From the NCBI GenBank assembly GCA_015179025.1, contig WHUX01000152.1, positions 62,001 to 126,000 of the forward strand: DNA of 64,000 nt, read 5' to 3'. The translations under genes were made by a program, and so were the position numbers. The DNA is from Terfezia claveryi (lineage: Eukaryota > Ascomycota > Pezizomycetes > Pezizales > Pezizaceae). Shown piece by piece: positions 1 to 10,717 of the stretch. The notes under the pieces were generated by a model. That model made no database searches and was not told where the DNA came from. It saw nothing but the letters and a program-made list of their open reading frames with translations. How positions within the stretch are numbered: the first letter of the stretch is position 1; every line of letters begins with the position of its first letter.

Positions 1-567
1 TAGACAGCAGATGTGATGGCAGCCTCGGAGATGTGCTTGGGGATAGGGAGTGAACAAGGATACCGTGAACAGAGGGGTCATTATTGAGCTGGTCAATGTA
101 TTCCAGGAGCTATATTAAGAGTTAGACCGACTCGGGGGGGTATGTGGGAACGGTAAGGTACCTCTGATTCCGTTATGTCCTCAGAGAACTTTTGGATGTT
201 GCAAGTAATATTGGCCTACGATGCCCCAATGTGTGTCAGCCTGTGCATACCGGAGGGTTTAGGGCACTACCGAACCTCTTGCGCCGCCTTTACTTCATGC
301 GAACATATGTGCCTGTTTCACCACGATAGTAGCATCAGTATTGTGCCCCAATATGGATCCGAAGGGAATCACCCGTACTTGAATAATCGGGTCGGCCGCC
401 CACTGTCAACGATTGTCAGCACCTGCTCAATTTGGCTCAGATTACAGAAAAGCTGACCTTGGATGATGGTCAAGGCAGGCTTGAACCGCGGGGTGTTCTT
501 CTGCTTCTTGGCAATCTCATGGTTGAGTTTCTCCCGAATGCTCTTCGCAATTGTTCTGGGCAGCCAT
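1..567 (-). pseudogene. Decayed N-terminal fragment of C1-tetrahydrofolate synthase (MTHFD type)
   Basis: Read on the minus strand, the segment starts with ATG at 567 and encodes MAAQ, then shifts frame into IAKSIREKLNHEIAKKQ and FKPALTIIQ. This is the typical start of the FolD-like dehydrogenase/cyclohydrolase domain of trifunctional C1-THF synthase, a one-carbon folate enzyme. A GT-AG intron (403-457) is kept and joins TIIQ to VGGRPD. Further on are TYVRMK followed by a stop, ITESE, LLEYIDQLNNDPSVHGILV, and after a one-base loss LPIPKHISEAAITSAV, which reaches the window edge. The family line VGxRxDSxTYVRMK...DPSVHGILVQLPLP is recognisable throughout. About 14 nt are missing just after the start, and several frameshifts and a stop break the frame, so it cannot make the enzyme. 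The retained intron argues for DNA duplication and not retrocopying. The functional gene presumably lies elsewhere. Confidence 0.75.
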
Positions 568-1527
568 GATGAGTCGGGTATACGAGAAACTGCGAGCTTG
601 CTGGATCTGTGCTGCTGAGAAGTAACCGGAGCGGGAAGGTGAGGCTTTTGTAAAAGCTGCGGAAGGATAGACGCAGGCGGACCTTTCTAGCAGCCACACT
701 CCACGGCCACTGGCCACACCCCCCAGCCGAACATGGCGGGCAAGCATCGGATTGGAGGGAGGAGGGGTGCTGTGAAAGTGTCCTGGGTCAACAATCTGGC
801 TTGACGAATAAATAATAATAATAGCATGCACAGGAAATAAACTGCGGGGGGGAGGGCACCAGGAGCGAAAATCCTCAGTCGATTATTCGGCGTAATTGAT
901 TCAGACAAGCGCAATTAAGCTTTGCCCACAACGCTGCTAGTTGGTGCGGTTGAGTCTGGACCGAGAACAGGTGCGGTTTTGAATTTCTGCTAGGCAATGA
1001 TATCGTCGGATCTACGGAGGGATGCAACCAGACTATATCGTCGGATATAATCGAAACTCAAACTGAGGGGTCTTCTGGCATTATAGCACGAGTGGGCGGT
1101 TTTCCCTCGTACACACCCCAAAAAATTGCTATGGAATATATCGTGGCATTTTCTTAGCAAGTGGGTCTAGTAAAATCTGGTCGCTTCTATTCAGCATAAG
1201 AGGAATTGGCTGGCAGCAATGGCATCGAGAAATCCAGCAACTGCAGTAGTCTCGTGCCCAGACCCTCGTAAGGAAAGGGCTAGCTACGAGAGGCTTGTGC
1301 CAACCAGACTAGGAAAGGGCAAGTTACTGGACGCTCCAATGCGGCATAGCCGCACTTTTGCCCCACCAAAACCCAAACCTTCAAAATTGAAAATATTATC
1401 CAAACACTGTTACGGATAATTCAGCGACTATTTAGACCTAAAGTGCACTCGAGTTTGAAGCGACCCTTGCAGCCTCATCCACGACATCTCACCCCACCTT
1501 GAGCTCGACAAAACACAGCCAGACAGA
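568..1527. other. Intergenic region upstream of eIF3i
   Basis: No convincing gene was seen. The stretch holds a short direct repeat of ATATCGTCGGAT (about 1000 and 1036) and one copy of the dispersed motif GTGCCAACCAGACTAGG at 1297-1313. The last few hundred bases should carry the eIF3i promoter; no clear TATA box was identified. Confidence 0.5.
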
Positions 1528-3022
1528 ATGAGGCCGATATTATTACAAGGACATGTACGGAGTCACCCACATACCGCTCCATTCCATGTACTTGCCAATC
1601 TGGAACTGACTGCCTGTGCAGGAGCGTAGTATCACACAGATCAAGTATGGGCACTCCCAAAGTTTTTGATCTACAGATATTCTAACAGCCTCCGTCCCGG
1701 CTCTCAGGTACAACAGGGACGGTATGGATCGCCCGGAATACTTCCAAAAGAAAACACATGAGGCTAATGCTCCACCACAGGTGACCTGCTATTCTCGACA
1801 GCAAAGGACCATGTTGTGTGCGCCTGGTACTCTGGTCAGTTCTGCCGTCACCAGGCTTGACGATATGGAATATTGACTCCCAATGTAGTGAACGGTGAGC
1901 GACTAGGAACTTACCAGGGTCACCAGGGTGCCCTTTGGACAGTTGATGTCAATCCTACTACAACCCTCCTCGCTACCGGTGCTGCCGACAACACAATTCG
2001 ATTGTGGGAAGTAAAGACTGGGCGATGTTTGAAGACATGGGACTTCCCAACCGCTGTGAAGAGGGTGGAGTTCAGTGATGATGGAACTTTGTTGCTTGGT
2101 GTAACAGAAATGAGAATGGGCTATTTGGGTACAGTTGTGGTGTTCCCCATCAACCCGGATCTGGAGGCAACCCAGGCGGCTGAGCCACTTTTCACAATCA
2201 CCATGAGCGGGAGCAAGGCCACAGTGGCGGCTTGGTCATACTTGAACAAGTACATTATCACTGGACATGAGGATGGAAGCGTTGGACAGTATGACGGCAA
2301 GGTGGGTTGTAGGTCTGGGCTTCTTATGCCTTTGAATTATTGCTCACATTTATCAGAGCGGAGAGCTCATCCAGGATGTGCAAGCCCACGAGCCGGATTT
2401 CCCCATCACTGATATGCAGATGGCCCCAGACAGGACATACTTCATAACGGCATCCAAGGACAAGACTGCGAAGATCCTTTCGGTGGACAACCTTAAGGTT
2501 CTCAAGACGTATGTTACCGATACCCCACTAAATACCGCTACCATTACCGCAAAGAAGGACTTCGTTATCTTGGGAGGCGGTCAAGAGGCAAGGGATGTTA
2601 CAACAACATCTTCCCGACAGGGTAAATTCGAAGCAAGATTCTACCACAAGATATTTGAGTCAGAAATTGGGCGAGTTAAGGTAAGCTCTCACGTACCATC
2701 AACTCTTTGATATACAACTAAATAATCTTCATAGGGTCACTTTGGTCCATTAAACACAGTATGTTCCCTGATAGATATTCCCCCCCCTTCTTGGAGCCTC
2801 GTACTACTATGGCTTACGCCGGGTGGAGGAGCTCAACGCCATATATTGCGTTTCGCATTTACTAATATATTGATGTTATAGGTCGCTTGCCACCCAAAGG
2901 GAGTTGGATACGCATCAGGGGGGGAGGATGGTTACGTCCGTGTTCATCACTTTGACAAGCCATACTTCGATTTCATGTTCGAGGTGGAGAAGATGGCTAG
3001 CGTCCAGAGGCAGCTTCAGTAA
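1528..3022 (+). CDS. TIF34: Eukaryotic translation initiation factor 3 subunit I (WD40 protein)
   Basis: This is the small WD-repeat subunit of eIF3, which binds the C-terminus of eIF3b and supports scanning and preinitiation-complex assembly in the cytoplasm. Eight exons join in frame to 339 codons plus stop, the usual family length: 1528-1554, 1622-1644, 1708-1721, 1781-1834, 1889-2301, 2357-2680, 2735-2758 and 2882-3022. The N-terminus [19 protein letters not shown] is split over three tiny exons, one only 14 nt. [18 protein letters not shown] and [20 protein letters not shown] follow as WD repeats. Later repeats include [12 protein letters not shown] and [11 protein letters not shown], and the end is [12 protein letters not shown] then a basic/hydrophobic tail ending QRQLQ. 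All borders obey GT-AG. The many 5' introns are typical of an old, highly expressed housekeeping gene in filamentous fungi. The identity is firm; the shortest exons are the least certain detail. Confidence 0.93.
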
Positions 3023-6000
3023 ATTTCCGATTCAGGTAGTTGTGGAGTGGGTGGTGTGGGGGTATCTAGGGGTAGGGTATGCATGTTTGGTTTGTGAATC
3101 AAGATTTATTCATGTCCTGCATAATATGGATTTTATTTCTTGGTGTAATGTGATGCCAGAAAAAGATGATTCCACGTCTGTTGTGAGACCATCTCTGTTG
3201 ATTCAGTACTTTTTTTTCTATGTGGGGCAGTTGGTCAGGAGGGGTTGAGGACAGTACCTGAAGCACTGGGCATGACAGGGTTGAGGGTGGACAAATAGCA
3301 AATTTTACTCTGGGTCCGAGATTCAAGTTGAGATTGCTACTATGGATATGCCTCCCTCAACTGTGGCCCTGCCCATACCCTTCTAACACTGCAAGCGATC
3401 CCCGGCTATGCACATGGGTCTGACTGAAAGAAAGTTATCGATTTGAAACGGACCCCTGATACGTATACGCCAGCCTGCAGTTTGAGAGTTGGATTACATT
3501 ATTTCCTTTCCTATCCCTATGCAATTTGTCATACGTTTCTGCTGCCTGCATGTCAGCTCAGCCCTACGGTCGTACGTTTGAGCATTTATATTACATACGT
3601 ACAAACATATACACCAACCGTAAACACTAGTGGAAATTTTTTGGGGGGGTTTTGCTTCCCTTGTGGGGAGGGGACTTCGAATGCGGGGATCGGGAATTTG
3701 GAATTTTCGTTCTTTACCCTCTTCTATAGAGTATCTCTAGTACTAAATAAGAGGTATAGATCCGAATGCGAGTGCGGTGAGAACATGAATATCCACAACT
3801 AGGAACAAATTTTTTTGTAAGGCGTGGATTGAAGCATAGAACCTTGCAATTGTACCGATCTATGAAGTAGAGCCCTTGGGCCGTTCCGCGTTTCAAGCAG
3901 ATTGCTTCACCCACAGTTTTTTGTTTGAGATTATACAAGTAAATATGCCATGCATGATTAAGGCACAAACCATAAACATAGGTATATCAAGTGGACTGGT
4001 GCGGATTTTCTAAATCAGGTACGATTCACATAAGGTTTAGGGTTTCGCATAAAGGGATTATGTACAGTATATGTTCTGGTCCCTCTACGAGGGTGCAACA
4101 AGCACAATGCAAGCAATTTTACTGTTCTCACCATAATGTCAGTTGCAGAAGGTAATGGCGATTACACCATATTATTCTTGGCAGAGTGTTAGCATTATAT
4201 GGGGGTGCATTATTTCCATAGTCAGGGGTTGGCGTTTGGATTAGTTTCACCCCCTAGGTCCCGCTCCATCTTGAAGCGCAAGTGAAGCGTGTGAGTATGA
4301 AAGGACCTATGCTATGCAATGATGCACACACTCTATATTTTATTGCTGGCAAAAATAATAATGGGAAACGAGTTGGTTTTTAAAGCATGATGTATTTGAT
4401 ATTATTGTATATGTTTACGATACTTTATTGTAAATATGTAGGAAAGAATAAGACCTATAGCACTATTAAGAGAAGTGTCATGGGGATTCGGGAGTTTGAG
4501 CAAGCGGAGGTTTGGGCTTTTGTTAGCAGGACAGTAAACACAGGGCGCTAATAGCCTAAGCTTGGCCGAAATATCTGAGTGGCTGGTTGTGCAAAAAAAG
4601 AAGGTTTTGGAATTCCATGGTTAACTCTTGTTGCTATTTCCCATAGTAATCATCAGCGTGCACCAAACATACGTGCAACATATAGCAGATATGGCGGATA
4701 CCACCAACAAAACCACGGATACCATGGTCATATGGGGCGTGGTTCTGATAGTTCAGTATACCAGTGTCCTTGTAGCAGATATCTCCGATGACGATGATGG
4801 CACCAGACTAGATGATGGCGATGCACCACGATATCGAGCTTCAATTGCATATGAGCAGAAAGCCACCTGATGCCAAGTGAACGATCTACAAAACCCTATC
4901 AAGATATTTGTTATGAAAGATAGCGCCAAGAAGCACAAAAGATTAATGGCATCGTTAGCAAAAGATATCGTTTTACCCCTGCTCGTCCTAATCAGCAGTT
5001 GCATGTATATTAGATAGCGTGTGGTGGTTACTGCAGTAATAGTCATTCTTAGGGGACCAAAACCTCTCTAATAGACAGCAAATTCTTCATACAGGACAGT
5101 AGTGTGGTAATCTTGACGTTGACTGACGCAGCCGGTTGCTTACACTCATCACCAACCTCACTTGTTCCAATGTCAGTCAATTCCGCTGGTATTTTCGTGC
5201 TGGACCCAATGCGCAAACAACAAGCCAAAACTCGAGCAACCTGTGTTTTGCAACTGCAGAAATCTGGCAGATGCCACCACTATCAAGGGTGGATTCGAAG
5301 GACCTGTTGTGGCACAAGATATTGTACACTTCAATGCCTTACGTGAGGCTGGAAAGGATGCAACGGCTTTGAATACTCCAGTCTGACATCAATACACCTG
5401 GGAATTCAAACTGGCAGCTATCACCATGGTATGCGAAAGTACATACCTCCCCCACTATTGATCCGATTACGTTTCAAACTACCGTGTTGCACAGATTTCG
5501 GGTATCTTTCTGAAAAAATGCTTAGAATCTGGATCCAAAATGAGGGCAGTATTATGCAGATGCGAGTAGGACAACGGAAAAAACATAAGAGGATGTGGTC
5601 TCTTGCATCCAAGACTGGAATATGAGCTTCATGCAAAGTTTCTCGTCCTTAGAAACAAAGGTCAGATCCTTTGTATTAAATAAAGATCAAAGTTACACGT
5701 TCTTGGCTCATGGCAGAAGCAAGAAGGTTATATGAACAGCATTACCCAAACCGTGTGGTCTTTGATCATATATTGAACGACGTTACAGTGTAAGTAATTT
5801 ATCCTGTTGTACTTACTTTCAGAGTTAACATACTTTAGATATCCGAAAACGTAACCGCAACTTACAAATAGAGCTCAAGAGAAGCCAATCGATTCTCTAC
5901 CTGTCTTTCCCGAAATCTTTTTATAAGACAGTATCTCGTATATAAGCTAGTAAGATACATATATAGGACACTAAATTCAAGAATCCCTCCGACCTCCCGT

Positions 6001-6293
6001 TTGTAAATAAGACAGCATTCTTACTTGCGAATTAATACGGTATACCATTCCCCGGAATGGACCGGTCAATTCTGGAAATGTCTGGTCGATTCCGGAATGG
6101 GGGACTGAACAATAATTCCGCAACGGACAGAACTTGATAGGTAACGTTTGCATTAGACTTGGCATTGGGCTCGGCGGATTCTTCTTTTTGTATAGATAAG
6201 ATACCTCTCCGACACTAAACTCAATAATATCCCAACGTAGCGAGAAGTGCCAACCAGACTAGTAGCGAGACTGATCCCAACTAAGTCTATACG
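3023..6293. other. Long intergenic stretch, no supported gene
   Basis: This includes the eIF3i 3' region. I see only short unconserved open frames. From 5130 to 5640 three frames in turn look slightly coding-like but are broken by frame changes and stops, perhaps a very old gene remnant that I cannot name. One copy of the dispersed motif (CACCAGACTAGATG) lies at 4801. At 6046-6105 there is an imperfect stem CCATTCC/GGAATGG and a roughly 20-bp imperfect direct repeat. Upstream of 6294 is the leader shared with the coiled-coil gene copies. Confidence 0.45.
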
Positions 6294-6902
6294 ATGTCTA
6301 GTCAAAGAATATTTGTACGTCATCTGACTGTTTCTAAAGGTATGATATTGCCATGTTATTAACTAACACTCTATCTACTAGCGGTCTATTCCAAGGCACC
6401 ATGTTCTCAAGAGCCGTCTTGTTAAACACTACCTTACAGAGTCCGAAGCTGGTAGGGTATAATGGCCACTTCTCACTCTCCAAGCATAAACCCAGGTGCT
6501 AACTATTAGTAGCAATAGAATTCCCGCCAAGCTTATGAGACCGTCAGGAAAACATGGGGTCTTTACGCATTTACTACAAGTGTTATCCTGGGGGGGGTAA
6601 GGTGTCCCAGAAGTCCATCTGTGCTGTTGATGTCTAACTTGAGCCAGGGCACAATCAACCTTTTGGTTGACAAATCTTTTGAGAAAGCAATACGAACCGA
6701 GATGAAGGATATACGAACCGAGATGAAGGATGATATACGAACCGAGATGAAGGATATGAAGACTGAGATGAAGGATATGAAGACTGAGATGAAGGATATG
6801 AAGACTGATATCACGGATATGAAGGTCCAACTAGGTACTATTCTAGCTTTGTTGACCAAAGGGGATTCTAGTCTGGTTGGCACAACCGGTCTGGAGAAAT
6901 AA
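6294..6902 (+). CDS. Unrecognised small coiled-coil protein, family copy 1
   Basis: I do not recognise a known family. Four exons join in phase 0: 6294-6314, 6382-6456, 6519-6596 and 6648-6902, giving 142 residues. The first exon encodes MSSQRIF, the second RSIPRHHVLKSRLVKHYLTE plus SEAGR, the third NSRQAYET through TTSVILGG, and the last GTINLLVDKSFEK followed by a heptad array. Donors are GTACGT, GTATAA and GTAAGG, and each intron has a CTAAC-like branch site. The last exon carries repeated IRTEMKD then MKDMKTE units (7 residues, 21 bp), predicted to form a coiled coil, and ends with the conserved block QLGTILALLTK. Compared with copy 2 it lacks eight residues in exon 3 (the LRTVVDKLES segment) and has more heptads plus a different tail. 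The same exon pattern recurs at 8192 and 10137, which is the main evidence that this is a real gene family. Function is unknown. Confidence 0.6.
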
Positions 6903-8191
6903 GTTAGTTTTTAAGATGGGCGCTACCCGCAAAACGGTGGCTTGGCTGACGGCACCACATCATGCCTTCATGTATGCGCTCTGCTGGAAAGATATACTGT
7001 ACGTACATACAAATGAATGATCGACCCATGAAATGCGGTCGCCCCTACAAGGCAGTACAGCCATAGGTGCATATTATGTGACATTGATTGACAAAAATCA
7101 GATGCGGTTAAATTGAAGCCATTATGTCTTTAATCGCTGAGAACTTCACGTAGTTTATAGCCTTCTGAACGTTGGTTGGTGCCAAGAACGTAGCTAATTA
7201 GGAATATGCATTCACAGATATGTTTACTAACTAGTGCAAGAACTTATGACCGTAGATCTCGTTAGTCTCGACTAAGATATACCGAATAGCTTATAGAGTA
7301 GAGAAAACCCGTGGCGAGCAAGACATGCTAATAGAGCTACGGTATAGAGGAAACGAACAAGACATGCTAATAGAGCTAGATATAGAGGAAGCTTGTGTGG
7401 CGAGCAAGGCATATATGTTCTGGGCCGCTCGCGGGCATCGGCCGCAGGCAATTTAAATAATTACTCAATTTGGTGTATTGATAAAGTACTGATTTACTAG
7501 AAAAAAAAGAATTGATAATTTCCCAGCGACTGCAACAGATTCATTGATTTCCCAGTCGATTAGACCCCCCTCTAACATTCCAATTTGGTTCAGCTAGAGC
7601 AATATAGTCATGATCTGTTGATACTTTCGTATGTTAATAAATTAAGCATTTCAGATTATTCTTTGGGCGCTCTTCACTGATTACGCATTTTCTGTTTATT
7701 CAGATTTTAGCTTATGCTCGCGATGTCTATATTAGCTTATGCTCGAGTTGTCTGAAGCTTTAGTTGTCTGTATTAGTTTATGCTCGCGATGTCTGAAGCT
7801 TGAGATGTCTGAATTCTGATTTGGCATATATGCCTTGCTCGCCAGGGTTTTCTCTACTCTATAAGCATATCTAGCTCTAATCTGGTTATATTCGCTATAA
7901 GAAATTAAGAATGGGGTCAACCACAGACTAGGTCAACCATAGTATTGCTGTTGTTACTTGAGTGGCAACAACACACGTGTGGCTGTAGTCGCGTGTGTGG
8001 AATCGGGAAGTGTAACACACGTGCTTTTCAACACAGACTACGTACATACAGTACATACAGTACTATACAGAGGTAACGTTGAATTTGACTTGACATCGGG
8101 CTTGGCGAGATTCTTCTTTTTGTATAGATACCGCTTAGATACTGAACGTCTCCGTCTCCACCAACCTCAATAATATCCCAATCCAGTCTAT
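6903..8191. repeat. Spacer with short direct and inverted repeats
   Basis: GACATGCTAATAGAGCTA occurs twice 39 bp apart (7322 and 7361). A segment reading GCTTATAGAGTAGAGAAAAC then CC(G)TGGCGAGCAAG at 7289-7322 is found inverted at 7834-7866. GGCGAGCAAGGCATATATG at 7399-7417 is inverted at 7825-7843. The two arms enclose about 500 bp of AT-rich DNA. It may be a decayed foldback or MITE-like element or the remains of a larger transposon. From about 7940 the sequence enters the duplicated leader of copy 2. Confidence 0.5.
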
Positions 8192-8746
8192 ATGATGTCT
8201 AGTCAAAGAATAATTGTACGTTATCTGACTGTTTCTTAAGGTATGATATTGCCATGTTATTAACTAACACTCTATCTACTAGCGATCTATTCCAAGGCAC
8301 CATGTTCTCAAGAGCCGTCTTGTTAAACACTACCTTACAGAGTCCGAAGCTGGTAGGGTATAATGGCCACTTCTCACTCTCCAAGCATAAACCCAGGTGC
8401 TAACTATTAGTAGCAATAGAATTCCCGCCAAGCTTATGAGACCTTAAGGACAGTAGTCGACAAGTTGGAGAGCAAAACATGGGGTTTTTACGCATTTACT
8501 ACATGTGTTATCCTGGGGGGGGTAATGTGTCCCAGAAGTCCATCTGTGCTGTTGATGTCTAACTTGAGCCAGGGTACAATCAACTTTTTTGTTCATAAAT
8601 CCTTTAGGAAAGCATTACAAACGGACATGAAGGATATGAAGACTGAAATTATCGCTGAGATGAAAGATATGAAGGCTGATATCACGGGTATCAAGATTCA
8701 ACTTGGTACTATTCTAGCCTTGTTGACCAAAAGGGGCTCTACTTGA
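8192..8746 (+). CDS. Unrecognised small coiled-coil protein, family copy 2 (intact)
   Basis: Four exons (8192-8215, 8283-8357, 8420-8521, 8573-8746) join in phase 0 to 124 residues. Exon 1 gives MMSSQRII. Exon 2 is identical in protein to copy 1. Exon 3 is eight residues longer and contains ETLRTVVDKLESKTWGFY. Exon 4 gives GTINFFVHKSFRKALQ, then MKDMKTEIIAEMKDMKAD, then IKIQLGTILALLTKRGST. The alternating charged and hydrophobic heptads predict a short coiled coil. No signal peptide or clear membrane helix is seen. Introns start with GTACGT, GTATAA and GTAATG and end in AG, at the same places as in copy 1. The start is the first of two adjacent ATG codons, in frame with the donor only if the GTACGT site and not the downstream GTATGA site is used. 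The shared leader has a TATA-like TTTTTGTATAGATA about 70 bp upstream. Function is unknown. Confidence 0.62.
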
Positions 8747-9290
8747 AAGATTTCATTTTCCTTTTTTTCCGGATCAGTGGAGTTTGTTTATGCAAGATGC
8801 TTCCGTGGGGACGGCGTACTGAAGTCATCGGTTTTTCTCTAGTATGTATCTTATGACGGAATACATCGTGGGATTTGAATTCTAGATCTCTTGCAAGTAA
8901 AAAAAGATCCACCTATCAAATATTACTCCCCCTACCCAGGAATATATATCATATATTACTAAGTTTGATTGCCCAAATGTAAACTTTATTAATAGTTTGA
9001 CACCTGGGGATTTGCCCTCAGTATGTAACCGTACGTATTAGGTAAAATATTTTTATATAACTTCTAATTTACCCCCCTCCCCCAAAAGAAAATAAATAAA
9101 TAAGGACTTTTGTATGTAGAAGTATACAAGACTTATAGAAACAGTACCGAAGTATCGATATCAGATGATACGGCACATAACATTGGCGTCGAATGCGCAA
9201 TGATATCAATAACCTGACTCTAGGTACCATGGGTACAACTGAAGGGGCCTTGGGGGAAGCCTGGGGTGCATCTTTCATGGCCGGTATTCC

Positions 9291-9370
9291 GGTGGCCGGG
9301 TCGGTGGCCGGGTCGGTGGCCGGGTCGGTGGCCGGGTCGGTGGCCGGGCGGTGGCCGGGTCGGTGGCCGG
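9291..9370. repeat. 12-bp GC-rich minisatellite, about 6.5 copies
   Basis: The unit GGTGGCCGGGTC is repeated from 9291 to 9370, with one unit shortened to 11 bp. The second unit of the tandem duplication has only one copy at the matching place (about 11451), so the array expanded after the duplication. Apparent VAGS or ATDP peptide repeats across it are translations of the minisatellite and not evidence for a protein. Confidence 0.85.
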
Positions 9371-10136
9371 TTGATTTTCGGGCGCCTACTAGTTGGTACA
9401 TAGCTGATGATACAACTGACAAAACCTCGCAGTTACTCTTGTGGCACAAACGGATACATGTAGGATATATACTACTAATAAGTAACATAATTATATTGAA
9501 ACATACATATCTCATAGTGGTTGAACCCGCCAACCAGACTGTTGGAACAACAAGGTTATGGGTAGCAACACTAGCAACGGTGGATAGATGAACGGACCAC
9601 TTCACCTGAGATATGTACGTAGGGGTGTGTGTGTGTGTATGTATATTCACGATGAGGATAACGCAGTAGCAAGCAGGTATTGCTGTTGTTACGTGAATGG
9701 CAACAACACAGTACCGCCGAACTAAAGAACCGGTTCTTATGTTCGAGTGGTGGGCCGGAACTGACATCTATCAGTACCAGCGCTGCTGATAGTTCCGACA
9801 TTTTCAATGTTGATCCTAGTCTCAATATCACCTAGAGTATATCTGAACCCCGAGTAGCCTATAATACATGCATAGACATTAAACCCATTCTAGGGGGGGT
9901 TCTTTTATTCGAATTACCGCGGTACCTACGTGTGTGACTTCATATAACGTAGGATGTAGTTACGTGGTGTGTAACACCCACACGTGCTTTTCAACACAGA
10001 CTACATTACATACAGTAGTAACGTTGAATTCGACTTGGCATCGGGCTTGGTGAGATTCCGCTTTTTGTATATATACCGCTTAGATACTGAACGTCTCCAT
10101 CTCCACCAACCTCAATAATATCCCAATCCAGTCTAT

Positions 10137-10717
10137 ATGATGTCTAGTCAAAGAATAATTGTATGTCATCTGACTGTTTCTTAAGGTATGATATTGCCAT
10201 GTTATCTACTAGCGATCTATTCCAAGGCACCATGTTCTCAAGAGCCGTCTTGTTAAACACTACCTTACAGAGTCCGAAGCTGGTAGAGTATAATGGCCAC
10301 TTCTCACTCTCCAAGCATAAACCCAGGTGCTAACTATCAGTAGCAATAGAATTCCCGCCAAGCTTATGAGACCTTAAGGACAGTAGTCGACAAGTTGGAG
10401 AGTAAAACATGGGGTCTTTATGCATTACTACATGTGTTATCCTGTGGTGGGTAATGTGTCCCAGAAGTCCATCTGTGCTGTTGATGTCTAACTTGAGCCA
10501 GGGTACAATCAACTTTTTTGTTCATAAATCCTATATCGCTGACATGAAAGATATGAAGACTGAAATTATCGCTGACATGAAAGATATGAAGACTGAAATT
10601 ATCGCTGGCATGAAAGATATGAAGACTGAGATGAAAGGTATAAAGGCTGATATTGTGGATATCAAGATCCAACTTGGTACTACTCTAGCTTTGTTGACCA
10701 AAAGGGGCTCTACTTGA
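10137..10717 (+). pseudogene. Coiled-coil family copy 3, frameshifted
   Basis: The four-exon layout of copies 1 and 2 is visible: 10137-10160 (MMSSQRII), 10213-10287, 10350 to about 10450, and 10502-10717. Exon 4 has the longest array in the 2/3 subgroup, with three MKDMKTEI-type units then MKTEMKG and the ending IQLGTTLALLTKRGST. One T is missing in exon 3 near 10424 (GCATTACTA where copies 1 and 2 have GCATTTACTA). This puts exon 3 out of frame with exon 4. Intron 1 has lost about 15 bp including the CTAAC branch site. The third-intron donor context also differs (TGTGGTGG before GTAATG). The copy is probably non-functional unless splicing differs or the deletion is a sequencing error. Exon 4 by itself remains fully open. 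Confidence 0.6.

Noticed and set aside
5130..5640. Possible pseudogene with frames such as GGFEGPVVAQDIVHFNALRE
   Set aside because: Frames change several times and no family could be recognised, so it stays a remark in the intergenic entry.
5690..5800. Short frame MAEARRLYEQHYPNR resembling helix-turn-helix regions seen next to some animal transposases
   Set aside because: Only about 27 codons, with no partner transposase. The likeness is too short to support.
9069..9767. Long open frames on both strands across the GC minisatellite (VAGS and ATDP peptide repeats)
   Set aside because: They result from a 12-bp repeat, which leaves all frames free of stops. There is no start context, no conserved domain, and the frame is absent from the duplicate unit.
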